This document shows positions 1 to 13,192 of a stretch of 64,000 bases of DNA, one piece after another. A program made the translations under genes and the position numbers. Location: NCBI RefSeq assembly GCF_021730395.1, contig NC_069371.1:51780001-51844000 (forward strand). The letters are read 5' to 3'. A model generated the notes under the pieces. That model was not told the origin of the DNA, made no database searches, and was given only the letters and a program-made list of their open reading frames with translations. How positions within the stretch are numbered: position 1 is the stretch's first letter; each line of letters opens with the position of its first letter. The DNA is from Mercenaria mercenaria (Eukaryota; Mollusca; Bivalvia; Venerida; Veneridae).

Positions 1-989
1 ACTGCCTTCCAGTGACCATGAATGTGACCTACTGACCTACTTTGTTATATTTTAGGAACAGTTTGTCATCTGAATCATGTGGCTCATATTACTACATTTG
101 ACCTCACTCAACTGTCATGAAAGCTGCCCAGTTACATCTTAGGCGTTGGCATCCTTTCAGAAAAGTATCCTGACAAGGTGTGTAAATTTTCTACATCTTT
201 CCCATTTAACTGAAAAACTAAAATTCATTTCTGGTTTTCTCCACGTTGGGTAATTTGCGATAAGAAATAATACTAGAACTACTGCCAACACTTTAACATC
301 TGTCTACGAGTGTCGCATCAACTGAAGCATCCATAATTAATGCAGTGTTATTGGATGGGCTGCAGTTTTAACAGACTGAAAACCGGTCCCAGGATTCACC
401 ATAGGTATTTTCAACCATACATGTAGAGTTCTCAACAGGTGTGACTTCGTATTTGAAATCTAGTTTAAAATACTCTCAAAGCTCATTGTGATCAGAACCC
501 ATTCTTCTATTGTAAAAAATGTAAGAAACCAACACTTCCCTTGAAAGCAACATTAACATTGGGGCTTACAGTGTGGCATGTGCGATTTCCCAGGATAATG
601 TTTTATTGTCCTTATACGGGTAGTTTAATGGTATGTTGTCCTTTCGTATGTGCAACATAATTATTGTGTCAATGCTGCTATAATGGAGCTGTTAGCACAT
701 AAGGGACAGCGGATTTGTCTACATTGGCCGTCTTAATGCTACATACATTGAGAGGGGTACTAAGCATTGTTATTTGTCCGTCAATTTTTATTTTATAAAT
801 GTTTCATTAATTGATGGCATTAAACATGTTTAAACTAAAAGGGCAGGTAAAACCAAGGGTCAGAATGACAGAATAACAACATATACAACATAAGCAATCG
901 GAACTGTATATAGATAATTAATCCAATGGCAATTACTGTGACCTGTTGTAGATATATGAGGTCATGTGTGCATAAATCCATTCTTTCTG
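1..989. other. No gene or clear repeat recognised
   Basis: AT-rich sequence with only short chance open frames. Confidence 0.5.
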
Positions 990-1720
990 ATTTTTTCGCG
1001 GTCATCTTGGATTTCATTGGTCACATTCATGTACTTATTTACCAAATGCAAGTGTTAAATTTTTATTAGCATATTTTACAAATCTATATATCATCGTGCA
1101 AAGTTTACAATATTCCCACAATATGCTCAACTGAATATTTCATAGAAATTTTTATGGCGGCCATCTTAAATTTTATTGGCCATAGTGAATTTTGTATTCA
1201 ATGTCAGTTCTACTATGACTAAATGATGCACATTTTTCATGAAAAGAAATATTTTGTGTTAGCCATTTTGAATTTTGTAGGCCATATTGAATTTATTTAT
1301 CCACTGTTAGTGTATAATTGTTTGAGGAGTGTACTTTGCAAATACATTCTACATGTACGTTGCAACATTGCATCCTTTTCTTTTAGTTCGTCCGTTTGAA
1401 GAGAATTCTTCATGGAAAAAAATGATATTATGGCGGCCATCTTAGATTAGGCCGCCATAATTGACTTTTTTCTGTAAGCATATAGAGCTAATCTCTAGGT
1501 AAAGAATACTTTCTGCTACTTTTTTTAAACATTTTGTTTCGCCATGCAATGCTAGAGCATTTACAAAAATGTGCATTTTGGCGGCCATCTTGAATTTTGG
1601 CGGCCATTTTTTGAATATCTACAACCTGCTTCCCAGTCAAAAATGATGGACAATACATCAATCTACAATCATGCCAAGTTTCATACTTTTCACAGGAAGT
1701 GCACAATTATTTCAAGAATT
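990..1720. repeat. Decayed tandem repeat with GGCGGCCATCTTGAATTTT
   Basis: At least five irregular units of ~100-150 bp marked by GGCGGCCATCTT and GGCCATATTGAATTT. Confidence 0.7.
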
Positions 1721-2855
1721 TCCTGGACTAGTATTACCACCTTTATAATTCTTTAGAATGGTATAAAAATATAAATTGTATTGTCTTATATTTAAAGAGG
1801 AATCAAAGAAACATCATGCTATTGGAAAGGTGAATCAAACCTCCAACTCCAATAACTTTTTATCCAGCCCTTTTTGCATTATATATCATGTGTGTTTAAA
1901 TTTATATATATATATATATATTATATATATTATATATATATATATATATATTCATGATGGAAATTTGAAATAGTTACATATGAATAAAGAGTCGCGCTTT
2001 TGTAATATAGTAAGATATACAGGGACATAACATATGTTAACGTCGCTGTTGGAGGCTTAAAGTAAAAGTTACTTCGCTTCTATTGCCAGATATTCGATTT
2101 TCTGAAAGATATTAAAATGTTTTCTAAATCTAAGAAATTTGACAGAAGTTTCTACAGTTACTGAAATCCTTTCAAGATGTTTTTGCTATGAATCGTTTGT
2201 GTTTGATTATTCAAAAGACAGAATATTTACAGTTTCTGCACACAGGTAACTTCTGCAGACGATTGACATAAATATATAAACGTCCCTGATTAAGACAGCA
2301 TAAATATCAAGTTAAATGCTGTTGACGCATTGGATTCACCCTATCAATCAAAGACTTATCTATGTACAAATAATTGCCAAATACTTTTATCTTCATAATG
2401 CATGTATTTTGTTATCGGGCACGATCTGTAGTTACTGATGACAGTAAGTAAAAGGAGTAAACAAGTGTCAAAATGTGTATCAAATTAACTTTTATTGTCA
2501 GCATGCATGTAAACTTCAAGGATGTACCTTTATGAAAGAGCTAATACTGGTCATTTTGGACGTATTTAAGTTCAATCCTAGGAACGCTTGATGCGGAACG
2601 TGCGTATCGTTAACCTCGGTTTCTGCGCTTCATTGAATTTAGAAACTACTGGTATTCATTGTCCAATCAATGCATCAGTGCATGGTCTGCACTACAATTC
2701 GAACCAGCGACGATTAATTCCATTTAAGTTACCATAGACTACACTATTAAATTCCGTGTGAAAACTTTCTTGAATGTTGAACGTTGTCTGGTAAGGGGTT
2801 ACGAAGAACATTATGTTTAAGTCTGTTCTTAATCTTTAAACAAACTAAACGCTTT
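1721..2855. other. Intergenic, AT-rich, with a (TA)n tract
   Basis: A (TA)n run at ~1898-1953; nothing else recognised. Confidence 0.5.
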
Positions 2856-2861
2856 TTCTTT

Positions 2862-2956
2862 AAACAAACTAAACGCTTTCAAAACTACCAATGAAATTTT
2901 ATGGGTTTTTTTTCGTGTTTTTTCATTGGTAGTTTTGAAAGCGTTTAGTTTGTTTA
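2862..2956. repeat. Hairpin next to the TIR element
   Basis: Arms of ~35 bp, AAACAAACTAAACGCTTTC then AAAACTACCAATGAAA, with the complement after a ~24-base T/G-rich loop. The start of the left arm is also repeated directly at 2838-2856. Confidence 0.9.
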
Positions 2957-4931
2957 TAGGGCGTTATGAATTTCTTTATATCTAATACCATACTGGATTC
3001 TGCGGATGTCTCTAAATCATATTCTGGTACCTTTAAATTTAATAACAGTTTGAAGTTGTTCTTCCATTTTCTAATATGAAATTAGGTGCTACCTAAAAGG
3101 CAGAGCTCCCTTGAAAAGTCACCAGTGCCCCATAAAAAATTAGAGGAGTGGTGTTATTGTAGTGGCTGCAAATATCTGGAATTATGGAACCGTTTTAGGA
3201 AGTTTATGTTCTATTAGATCTATTACAATTATTTGTATTAATGATAATTCATGATTTCTGAATGCAATATAAGTTTGTTATGTCTTAGACTGCATTAAGA
3301 TTAAATCTCGACATGTGAAAACTCGACAAATATTCTAAACAAAAGAAAGTACGGTATAGATTTACATCTGCACCAAAATTAAGAGAAAAAACGTATTTGA
3401 ATAATTTATGTTATTCATATTAAAACTTACTGCATCAACAATTTTACATAAATTATTATCATAGAAACCAGTCACAAATGATAACTTCTTCGAATTGAAA
3501 AGCTTGGACTGTGAATTTTTTAAACCTAACAGAATCTCATTAGGCCTATAGCCTAAGAAATTGTGTCTCTTTTCGTGTGAATGTTTGGAAATGAGTAAAT
3601 AGTTCATGTTCCAATTCCAAAGTTTATAGAGATCAGAATTTACGTAATCCTGGGATCGTAGACAATGACTATACTTGTAATTCTTTTTAATGTCATTAAA
3701 TTGTCCAGTTACGGTATTTTTTAAAAGGAAGAATGGGTCCAACTTTCAGGCAAAAATACTGCTAAGATAGACGTGATAATTCATGATTTCTGTATGCAAT
3801 ACTATAAGTTTGTTATGTCTTAGACTGCATTAAGATTAAATCTCAACATGTGAAAACTCGATAAATATTCTAAACAAAAGAAAATACGGTGAATGTTTTA
3901 AACCTAACAAAATTTCATTAGGCCTATAGCCTAAGAAATTGTGTCTTTTTTCGTGTGAATGTTTGGAAATGAGGACTTAATGTAAATATTTTATGTTCCA
4001 ATTCCAAAGTTTACAGAAATCAGAATTTACGTAATCCTGGGATCGTAGACAATGACTGTTGTAATTCTTTTTAATGTCATTATTGTCAAATTACGTTCTT
4101 TTTTTGGAAGGAAGAATTGGACCAAATTTCGGGCAAAAATTCTGCTATGATAGACGTCTGGTATGAGAGAATTACAAACAACCATTTACATGTACAATGC
4201 TTGTTTTAAATTCAAAAGACAAACCATTTTTAAAAGTTAATAATCAGAATTTTACTCAGAAAAAAACACTGTTTGCCGAAATTCTCGAAAATCCCTGTTT
4301 AATTTACTGAACTGCTGGCAGTACACTTAAACCTGACATCAAAACAAACCGCTTGTTAAATTTTCACATGAATGACTTTTGTTACAATATTGACCTAGTG
4401 AAATTTAAAAACAAAAAGAAAAAAATGTCTGATTCTGTTTGGGATCGAAATCCCGACCTCTCGATTGCAAAGCGAACACGTTAACCATTAGACCACAGTG
4501 GAACTATGACGTCATACCTTCCAAACAAATGTGTATATAATGAACTTCAGTTACGGCAGCGTGACGAAAATCGTTTCACATTGAAAATATTGTATTACAG
4601 GTTTTTTTTTCTACGTAGAAAATATATTAGGCACTAATTTCTCATTTCTCTATATTTGCACTGTTATTCAATGTTCAAATCAGTAAGTGTGACGCTTTTA
4701 TCATCCATAAACAGCAAGCGTCTACTGACCCCATTAATTACTATGCGCATATAGTCTGCAGGAAGAAACCCGAACAACACCGATTCAAAAAATACCACGA
4801 ATTTTCAACTCGATAGTATACACGATATTTATTTTTTTTCACACGTTTAACCGTAATGCGACGTTGTCGGCGCCGCTGTGCGGCGTCGGTAGCTCTGCTA
4901 TTACATAAAAAGAAATTCATAACGCCCTATA
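2957..4931. mobile_element. TIR element, ~1.97 kb, with TA target sites
   Basis: Ends are TA-GGGCGTTATGAATTTCTTT and its reverse complement AAAGAAATTCATAACGCCC-TA. The interior has a tandem duplication (3238-3773 and 3774-4162), a tRNA-like stretch (4437-4503) and no recognisable transposase. A 126-codon minus-strand open frame at 3742-3362 lies in the duplicated part, and I do not recognise it. TA target duplication and non-coding content suggest a non-autonomous Tc1/mariner-like element. Confidence 0.75.
4437..4503 (-). repeat. tRNA-like segment (SINE head or tRNA relic)
   Basis: On the minus strand, box A TGGTCTAATGGTTAACG and box B GGGATTTCGATCCC are properly spaced around a CTTTGCAAT anticodon-like loop. 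Acceptor-stem pairing is poor, so it is not called as a functional tRNA. Confidence 0.6.
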
Positions 4932-5179
4932 ATATTATTAGAAGAAGATGCACAACACAGTTCCAGTTTAGTTTTGTAGCGAAACGTATTTTTTCCGTAT
5001 TTTTTCATTGATTCGTGAAATATACTGTAACGGACAAGGAACAGCTTTCAAAGTATTTGAATGTTATCCAATTGTACATAAACAATATAGATATATAATC
5101 AATGGAAAAGTGGTTAGTTGTCATTGACAGCATGAGAGTCATTTGGCATGGGTTGCCAGATGGACTTTACAGTTATGAT

Positions 5180-5490
5180 GAAGTCACTGGAAACGCCAGT
5201 CTGGTGTGCAAAAAGGATTTTGCGTTCATTTGTTAAAGTCACCAGACACGCAAGTTTGGTGTGCAAGAACAATTTGGCCGGCATTTGTTTTAGTCACCAG
5301 AAACGCAAAGTCTGATGTGCAAGAAGGATTTTGCCGGCATGGGTAATGTCACAAGAGACGCCAGTTTGATGTGCAAGAAAGATTCAGCCGGCACTGGTAA
5401 TGTCACCAGAAACGCCAGTCTGATGTACAAGAAGGAGTTTCCCGGCATGTGTAAAGTCACCGGAAATGCCAGACTGGCGTGTAAAAATAT
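5180..5490. repeat. 54-57-bp tandem repeat, ~6 units
   Basis: The unit is GTCACCAGAAACGCCAGTCT then GATGTGCAAGAAGGATTTTG then CCGGCATGGGTAAT. Because 54 is a multiple of three, units 4-6 stay open as an 18-residue repeat (VTRNASLMCKKDFAGMGN), but earlier units contain stops. No gene context is seen. Confidence 0.85.
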
Positions 5491-5499
5491 ATATTAATT

Positions 5500-7420
5500 A
5501 TTTACACTGGTTGAAGATGATGCTTGGAATATCCTGCTTGAGGGTAACTGTTTAGACGGTAAAGATGAACAGTTACCCGACAGCCAGTGACAGAATCATT
5601 TTCTTGCATGCCATATTCAACAAATAATAGAATAAAATAAATATCAAACGAAGGATTTTTAAGCATGGTAATTGCACTCGAGTGATATATGATGACTCGT
5701 TGACTTTCTGGAAAAGTCGTTATCTGTCCAGGAATTGTATTCAAGCGTTAAATTGTAATGTTTTAACGAATCGGAATAATTGCAAATTTTTGCTCGATGA
5801 TCTTCAAAGAAGCGTTTGAGTGTATTAATTTCAATTTGTGCGTTTCCTGAAAAAAAGATGTACCACTCTATAGTATTAGGAAATGTCACCATTCTCCATG
5901 ACTGCCACGGTTCAAACGAATCGGTGCAACTTGAACAATCTTGGAAGACGGTTACCTAAGTAATTTATTTGTAAAATTGCAACCAGGTTTTTTTTTACAT
6001 TTTGAAAGAAAATCATCTGAGAAATATTCTAGTGAAGTTTCGTGAAAGGCAGCCAAATGCTTTAATGGAGATTTCTTTGAAGCAATTGTTGACAGACAAC
6101 GTTGCCAGGCGATGTAAAAATGTTGCGATGAATATATGTACTTGCGCATTTTATCAAATGTTGAAATGGCGCCAGTACTGGTTTTTCCAGGAAGCGAACT
6201 CGAGATTGGTTCAAATAAGCTTGAAGCTTTCATCACAACAGAGATCAAATAAATGTGTGTAAAATGAACGAGCGGTAGTCGAATGAATAATCAATTTAGA
6301 ATGTCATTCTATGACATAAGCATGATGTTTAGTTCTTTTTGTGTCGTCTTGCATTGTTATCAATCACTTTATTACATTTACATCCACTATGTTTTTATAT
6401 GGAAAGAAGAAAACGTCTATTTCGTATGAACAACACTGGTTCAATTATATGAATGGGAATTTGCAAGCAAAATATGACGTCAGTCACGAAATTACGTCAC
6501 AACAAAATGGCGTCTTTTGGAAAAAGTCTTTCGAAACTGGCAATCAAAATTTAAAAAAAAAACAATATTCAAATATAGCTCAAACTATTTTTTCTGACGG
6601 TAGAGATCAAAACTGAATTAACAGGATGATGTGAAGTTCAAATCGGGAAATGTATTACCATCAGAAGATGATTTGCATTTTAACGTGGGCGTGTACTTTT
6701 GGCTGTTCTATATAAAAGGTTGTGAAGTTCGATTATTCTGACATTTATTATGATTTTCTGATACTCGTAGAGATAAACCACCTACTTTTTTGTTGCAAGG
6801 TACTGTAAAAATGTAAATATTTTATCCAATAAATACTAGTGTGGTTCATGGATTTGCCAGAAGTTCCAGTGTGGTGTATACCAGTGTATACATTGGATTT
6901 CAATCCATAAGTACTGTCAAGGAAATTAATACTATCACTCAGTGACTTTAATCCATCTAGAAACTGGAAATGAAATTTGTTTGTTTGTAGTATATGCCTA
7001 TATGTGCATACAAACAGTAAATCGCATCATCAGTCTACTCTCTCGCGAATACCTGGTGTCCCTAGTTCTGACCAGTGATTTTCTAGCACACAACGGCGGC
7101 GGTCAGCGGATGACATTTCCTAATACGATTGAGTGGAACACCTTTTCAGAAACTGCACGCCCAGTTGCAAATTGGAAATAGATACATTCAAATGTTTCTT
7201 TGAAGACCCTCTAGCAAGAATTTTCAAATTATTCCGATTCGTCAAAACATGGCTGCCCTAGAGTGCATTCAGCTCTCCATATATATGTCTATGATAGAAA
7301 TCTCTTCTTGTCAGAAACTTATGGCCAGATTAAACACAAATTCACTCGAAAGATTTTTGCTGACCATCTAACAAGACTTTCAAATTACTTCATTTTTTAC
7401 AAGTAGGATTTTATGCATCA
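5500..7420. repeat. Dispersed bivalve-type repeat units, two in opposite orientation
   Basis: 5660-5940 (minus) and 7085-7260 (plus) share GACATTTCCTAATAC, GAGTGG, and TTCTTTGAAGA with ATTATTCCGATTCGT. Related decayed units are at 7270-7400, 9090-9170 and 11375-11620 (TTCTTGTCAGAAAC, CCAGATTTAA). No coding potential is recognised between them, apart from the SINE 3' fragment at 6170-6252. Confidence 0.6.
6170..6252 (+). mobile_element. SINE 3' fragment
   Basis: CCAGTACTGG, CCAGGAAGCGAACTCGAG and GGTTCAAATAAGCTTGAAGC are the same 3' domain as in the SINE at 55625. No head is seen. Confidence 0.65.
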
Positions 7421-7559
7421 AAGGCGCGGAAAACAAGTTGACTTAGAAATAACAAATTTCTCTCTTCTCTGTGAAATCCACCATATTTTATTTCAGAATG
7501 AAGAAGCGTGAGTTTTATGGCTCGGATAAATCTATTTTAAAAGCAAATTCAGTGAATTT

Positions 7560-8765
7560 ATATCCCCCACTTTGTAAATGAGGGGGCTATATTTTGAAAT
7601 ATATTTAATTTCCAGATATACATAAGTTATGTATAATAGGATTGTGCCATGGTTTGTTTGTTCATACTTGTTATTAAATCGAAGTGAAAAACCTTGCTCT
7701 GTAGGGATGTATATTTATGTCTAATTAGTTTCCAATGTAATATGATAGAAGATTTCTAAGTTTGATAATTTGAAGAAACAACAAATGCACTCTGAAAATT
7801 GACTTGGCCATTTAATATTAAATGACAGAAACATGTAAACAACATTTTTCAAAATACAACAAAACAAATTATACAAAAATGTATATACCTATGACTACTA
7901 AAGGGCAATATAATATTATACCAACCTAAAACATGAAAATTATCAAAGATTGGGTCCCAAAATTAGGCTACAGATTGTGGAACACAACCCCCCCCCCCCC
8001 CCCCTCCCCAACCCCACCACAACTAATCGGACTTACACACAATACTGTGCCTTCGTCCAACGTATATTTCGACCCAGTGCCTTTTCGACACAGCTCTGAA
8101 GAAGTTAATAAGAAAGCATCCATAAATACATTTATTTAATAATAAATTTTGTATTAAGTTTTATGAAGATCCATCATTTGGTTACTTTGTTTTGTGGGAT
8201 TAATGAATTTTTAAACAATTAATAGGGCAATAACTCTGCAGTAACTGAAGAGATCCTAATGTTAGATGTGAATGCACCAGTGCCCTGTAGTGATCTACAT
8301 TTATGTTAATTTTCATGAAGGCCTGCTGATTGATAATGATATGATGATTAGTAAAACGTTTTTTCTTTTAATTATAAGCATTTCAAATCAAGAGGGAAAA
8401 TTCTGCTTTTATTGGGTCAAGGGGGGATGATACTATATCTGTTCAAATTTCATGCACTAATTAATAATGATGAGAGGTTTTGTGATTCTAGCTAAAATAA
8501 TTTTTATTTAATTATAATCATTTTCTTTTTTTTTTACCAAATCTATGGGGAAAACTCTGCTTTTACTGGGTCAAGGGGGATAATATGTACGTAAAAGCAA
8601 AGGCAATTTGCTTATAAATAATTAATTGAAGTTTGGTGAATCTAGCCAAAATACTTTTTGAGTTATAAGTATTTTTAATTTCGGACGAACGCACGGACGG
8701 ATGGCCGAAATGCTGGACAGACAACGTCAAAACAATGTCCCTCCGCCGTCGGCGAGGGATTATGA
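7560..8765. repeat. Decayed tandem repeat ending in GTCCCTCCGCCGTCGGCGAGGG
   Basis: Repeated phrases: ACTGGGTCAAGGGGGATAAT, AACTCTGCTTTTA, TTTTTATTTAATTATAA, and CGGACGGATGGCCGAAATG near the end. A poly-C run lies at 7988-8004. No gene seen. Confidence 0.6.
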
Positions 8766-9297
8766 GAAAACTGGAAAAAATAAGGGCTAACTGATATTTA
8801 AATCTGATTGAATGGCGTACATGAAGGGTATTACGAGCACGTCAAATACTGCTTTCAAATATTCTTACATAATGAACATTGCAGTCATACGAAAGTTAAG
8901 GTAGTCCTAACAAGTAATTATTGTTGATTCGTATTGAAAGGAATTATGCTTCGCAATATAATCCTATTAAATGTTTTCCTGCATCTTTCTTGTTTAGAGA
9001 TCATTCTACAATGAGCAACATGCTAGAGCCTATCAAATGTAGTCACCAGCCCGGCTCCGACCTGTGACTTAAAAAAATATGATCACCGTAAAGCGTGGTA
9101 ACTTTTCCATATGAATTTAGTGGAACATTTTTAAGATATTTTCTTGCCAGAAACTGTTAGCCAGATGTTCCTATTGTGATCCTATACCACTATTATTTTT
9201 TCGGCGTTAGCTGAATAACATGGATTTTGACCTAGATTCTGTAATAATCGGGACACGGAACAGGTGCGCGCTGAGAAGATAAACCATTTATTAAGTC
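8766..9297. other. Intergenic, no gene seen
   Basis: Contains a decayed dispersed unit near 9090-9170. Confidence 0.5.
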
Positions 9298-10293
9298 TTA
9301 AAGGGAATTCCTATAGTTTTTTTTATGCGCATCTTTCTGCGCAGCCAACACTTTCCATGGAAAACTGAACTGAAGTCAACATTTGTTGAAACATGTTACA
9401 GACAATCTTAAATATGAGGAATTTGAATGAAATAACATTTTTGATAAGTTATATCAGTAATCAAATGTTGATACTGATTTATGTTGTATTGACAAGTATC
9501 ATGCCTGACAGGTATCTTGCTATTTTTGTGGTTGTGTTTTCACATTGCATTTTAGTACAAAGACAGTGTTGTTCATATAATGTAAGATAATTGGCTTAGT
9601 ACTGATAAGACACTATCACCTTTCAGATTATTTAGTATTCAATTATAGAAAGAATTAAGAATTTTTAAAACAAATTTTAACTTTTAGCAGACATACATGT
9701 AATCAATTTGGCCAGGTTCGCGCCATTTCCGTCCGAACAGGTGTTGTATTCTAGCGGTCTTAACATAAAATTTAGCCTGGTGACCCATACATTTTTAGCC
9801 ATTTTTATGCTCCCAATACAGTTATCTATACACAAGAAGAAAAAGAAAAAATTCTATGAAAGAGTTTTTTCAAAATTAAAAAAAGATATATTCTTCACTA
9901 TGGGTATTTTTCATTGAAATAAGTTCACAAAAGTAAATATGAAACAATATTTTTTTCATTTGTACCCATTATTGTAAGGATAGGGTATTACAAATATGAC
10001 TATGATATCAAATAAGTATATAATAAAATCTGTAAAATGAAAATAACTGTATTGTGCTGCCTGGATGTATATTTTGGTTGGTATTTATAAAAAAGCAGAA
10101 AATTATGAAAATGTTGAAAACTCGCTGGCAGTTTCAGCAACAGTGGGTGTGTTCAAAACAATTTTTCACAAAAACAAGCCTGGTGACCTATTGTTTTTAT
10201 TTGTTCATTGTTTTCAGCACAAATTTTCCTATCATATATGTGAATCTAAAAAAAATCTATGAAAGGAAAAAAAACTATAGGAATTCTCTTTAA
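9298..10293 (+). mobile_element. ~1-kb TIR element, copy 1 of an inverted pair
   Basis: Terminal repeats TTAAAGGGAATTCCTATAG and, reversed, TTAAAGAGAATTCCTATAG followed by T-runs. No transposase is recognised. A 65-79 codon frame at 10054-10293 is shared with the other copy but looks like no family I know. Confidence 0.85.
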
Positions 10294-12219
10294 ATGACAT
10301 TGATTATCAGAAGGCACATATTTAGTAGTTTTGTTACCCTAAACTTAAATTATATATTCTAATTTTAAGTTTTTAGTAATTTATCACCGCTAGAGAAATC
10401 GAAAGTAATCTTCTTCCCCCGTTGCGTGCCTCGCTTATGGATGAATGAGTTGTGGCTGGTTGTAACTGTAGAGTCAGTGTACCCGGTGTCGGACTTACGC
10501 GGTTTCGCACACACGGCAAATTCAAGTTCTTCGTGAAAATAAAGCAGAAAATTTAACAATTCTTTGTTATTATTTCACGAAACTGAGTTATTCCCTACAT
10601 AATTTGACACTAGGGGTCTTTCCCCACTGGAGCCTCGCTCTGGCAAGTGCAGACAAAAAGAATAACAACACCAATGGAGGTCAGCTGAAAATTTTTAAAT
10701 TTCATGAAAATAATGACTATGCGAACAACAACAATGTGCAAATTAATTTAAAAATCACTATTCCATCATATATTATGTAAGTATTTACCTATTACTTTAC
10801 CCAAATAAAAATGATTTCAACATTTATTGAAGTTATCCCAATCTGCAAATGTTTGATTTTTTGCTTTAAGTTTTTTTTAAATGAGAACTTAATCAAGTAA
10901 TTAGAGTTATGGGGGTCATTACTAGTTGTTTAAAAGCTATGGTTTTATTTGCATGTCAACTGCTTTAGCCTTTCCCAGTCCAACTAATTGTACGCTGGTC
11001 GACATATTGTGCTAGTGGGTTACTTATGGGGGATTCTGAACCAACACGAAATTATTTCAGAATCAGGCCAGGACGTCAAATCATTTTGACCTTCTATCAC
11101 TGAAAGGATACCTCTTGATCATTTAAATTTGCTGCTTAATTGAAATGTTTGCAAATGAATAATGTGTTCGTATAAGCATATCCAAATATTTTCTGTCTGC
11201 ACACACTGTTTAATTTGAATTTTTCATGCGCCAAACATTATTACCTCTACGCCGTTTGTCTTTTTAAAGACATTTCTTGTTAATATTCAGACTTGTTTCA
11301 TTAAAATTTGGCCACTAGAGTTAAAAATTTGAAAGTATTGAAGCGATATCTCCGCCTAAACAAGCTGTCCAATTTTGAAATGCTTTCATACATATTTTTC
11401 ATGGTTGGTCATCTACCAACATTTAAGAAATTGTTCTAATTCGTCAAAAACATGGCCATCAGCGAGCATGGTTACTTTCCCCTATACATATATTTTGGGA
11501 ACCTTACAATCCTTTTGTCAGAAACTGCTTGTACGATTTAATAATAAATTAACACAAATATTTTCATGACATTTATTTGATCTATTGTTCTAACAATTTC
11601 GATTCGTCAAATGAACAAGAATAAATATCCAACAGGGAAAGCCACGTTCAAAAAACGCAGCCTCCCAAAACGTTAACCCAGCACGCGGACGCGCACAAGA
11701 CCAGCACACTCACACTCTCACACAAAGCAAACACACTAGGACAAAACGAACAAATAAAGGACCGCCTTGGAACAGTCAGTGGCAAAACAACCACTGGGAA
11801 GTTTAAACAGGTTTATGGTGCACCTTACCTCACTCTTACATATTTTCAAGCACTCTTGATTTGTAAAAAAGTGGCTACCAGGGGCCGCAAGATAGTTTTC
11901 TCTATATGACTCTAAGGAAAACTTGACTCAAAGTAAATTGTCAATGACTCTTAACCAAAACTGTTGTATGTACGAATTGTGAAATTAAAGGCAAGTAAGT
12001 AAGGGCCATCATGGTCCTCTTGTTTATACTCTGCAAAGCTTGCACTTTATCTAATATTTATAAGCAGCCATGCTATGAGGTTTAGAAAAGACAAACGTGC
12101 ATTCACGCATTTATTGATTTTAATCAAAAATGTACAAAGAAAATACATATTTACATAATTACCTACTTTGTAATAAAGCCTATGAAGTTTATTTGTTTGA
12201 TTTATCTATTTCCATGTAT
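10294..12219. other. Spacer between the inverted ~1-kb elements
   Basis: No gene seen. It holds a dispersed repeat unit (11375-11620) and a repeat stretch with ACAAAACGAACAAATAAAGG (11640-11830), a type common in bivalve intergenic DNA. Confidence 0.6.
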
Positions 12220-13192
12220 TTAAAGAGAATTCCTATAGTTTTTTTCCTTTCATAGAATTTTTTTAAATTCACATATATGATATGAAATTTTGTGCTGAAA
12301 ACAGTGAACAAATAAAAACAATAGGTCACCAGGCTCGTTTTTGTGAAAAATTGTTTTGAACACACCCACTGTTGCTGAAACTGCCAGCGATTTTTCAACA
12401 TTTTCATAATTTTCTGCTTTTTTATAAATACCAACCAAAATATAAATCAAGACAGCACAATAAGGTTTTTTCCTTTTTACAAATTTTATTATATACTTAT
12501 TTTATATTATAGCCATATTTGTAATACACTATCCTTAAAGTAATTGGTACAAATGAAAAAAAAAATATTGTTTCATATTTACTTTTGTGAACTTTTTTCA
12601 ATGAAAAATACACATAGTGAAGAATATTTTTTTAAATTTTGAAAAAACTCTTTCATAGAATTTTATCTGTTTTTCTTGTGTATAGATAATTGTATTGTGA
12701 ACATAAAAATGGCTAAAAATGTATGGGTCACCAGGCTAAATTTTATGTTAAGACCGCTAGAATACAACACCTGTTAGGACGGAAAGTGGCGCGAACCTGA
12801 CCAAATTGATTACATGTATGTGCGCTAGAAGTTAAAAAAAGTTTTACAAATTCTTAATTCTTTCTATAATTGAATACTAAATAATCTGAAAGGTGATATT
12901 GACTTATCAGTACTAAGTCAATTATCTTACATTATATGAACAACACTGTCTTTGTACTAAAATGCGATGTGAAACACAACCACAAAATAGCAAGATATCT
13001 GTCAGGCATGATACTTGTCAATACAACATAAACCAGTATCAACATTTGATTACTGATAAAACTTATCAAAAAATGTTATTTCAAGATTGTCTGTAACATG
13101 TTTCGACAAATGTTGACTTCAGTTCAGTTTTCCAGAGAAAGTGTCGGCTGCGCAGAAAGATGCGCATAAAAAACTATAGGAATTCCCTTTAA
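12220..13192 (-). mobile_element. ~1-kb TIR element, copy 2 of an inverted pair
   Basis: Reverse-complement copy of 9298-10293 along its whole length, with scattered differences. Same terminal repeats. Confidence 0.85.

Noticed and set aside
3362-3742. 126-codon minus-strand frame as a possible gene
   Set aside because: It lies in a duplicated block of a TIR element, its second copy is broken, and it matches no family I know.
10054-10293. Short frame kept in both ~1-kb TIR element copies as a possible transposase part
   Set aside because: No transposase motif, and both copies overlap the same sequence in two frames; likely chance.
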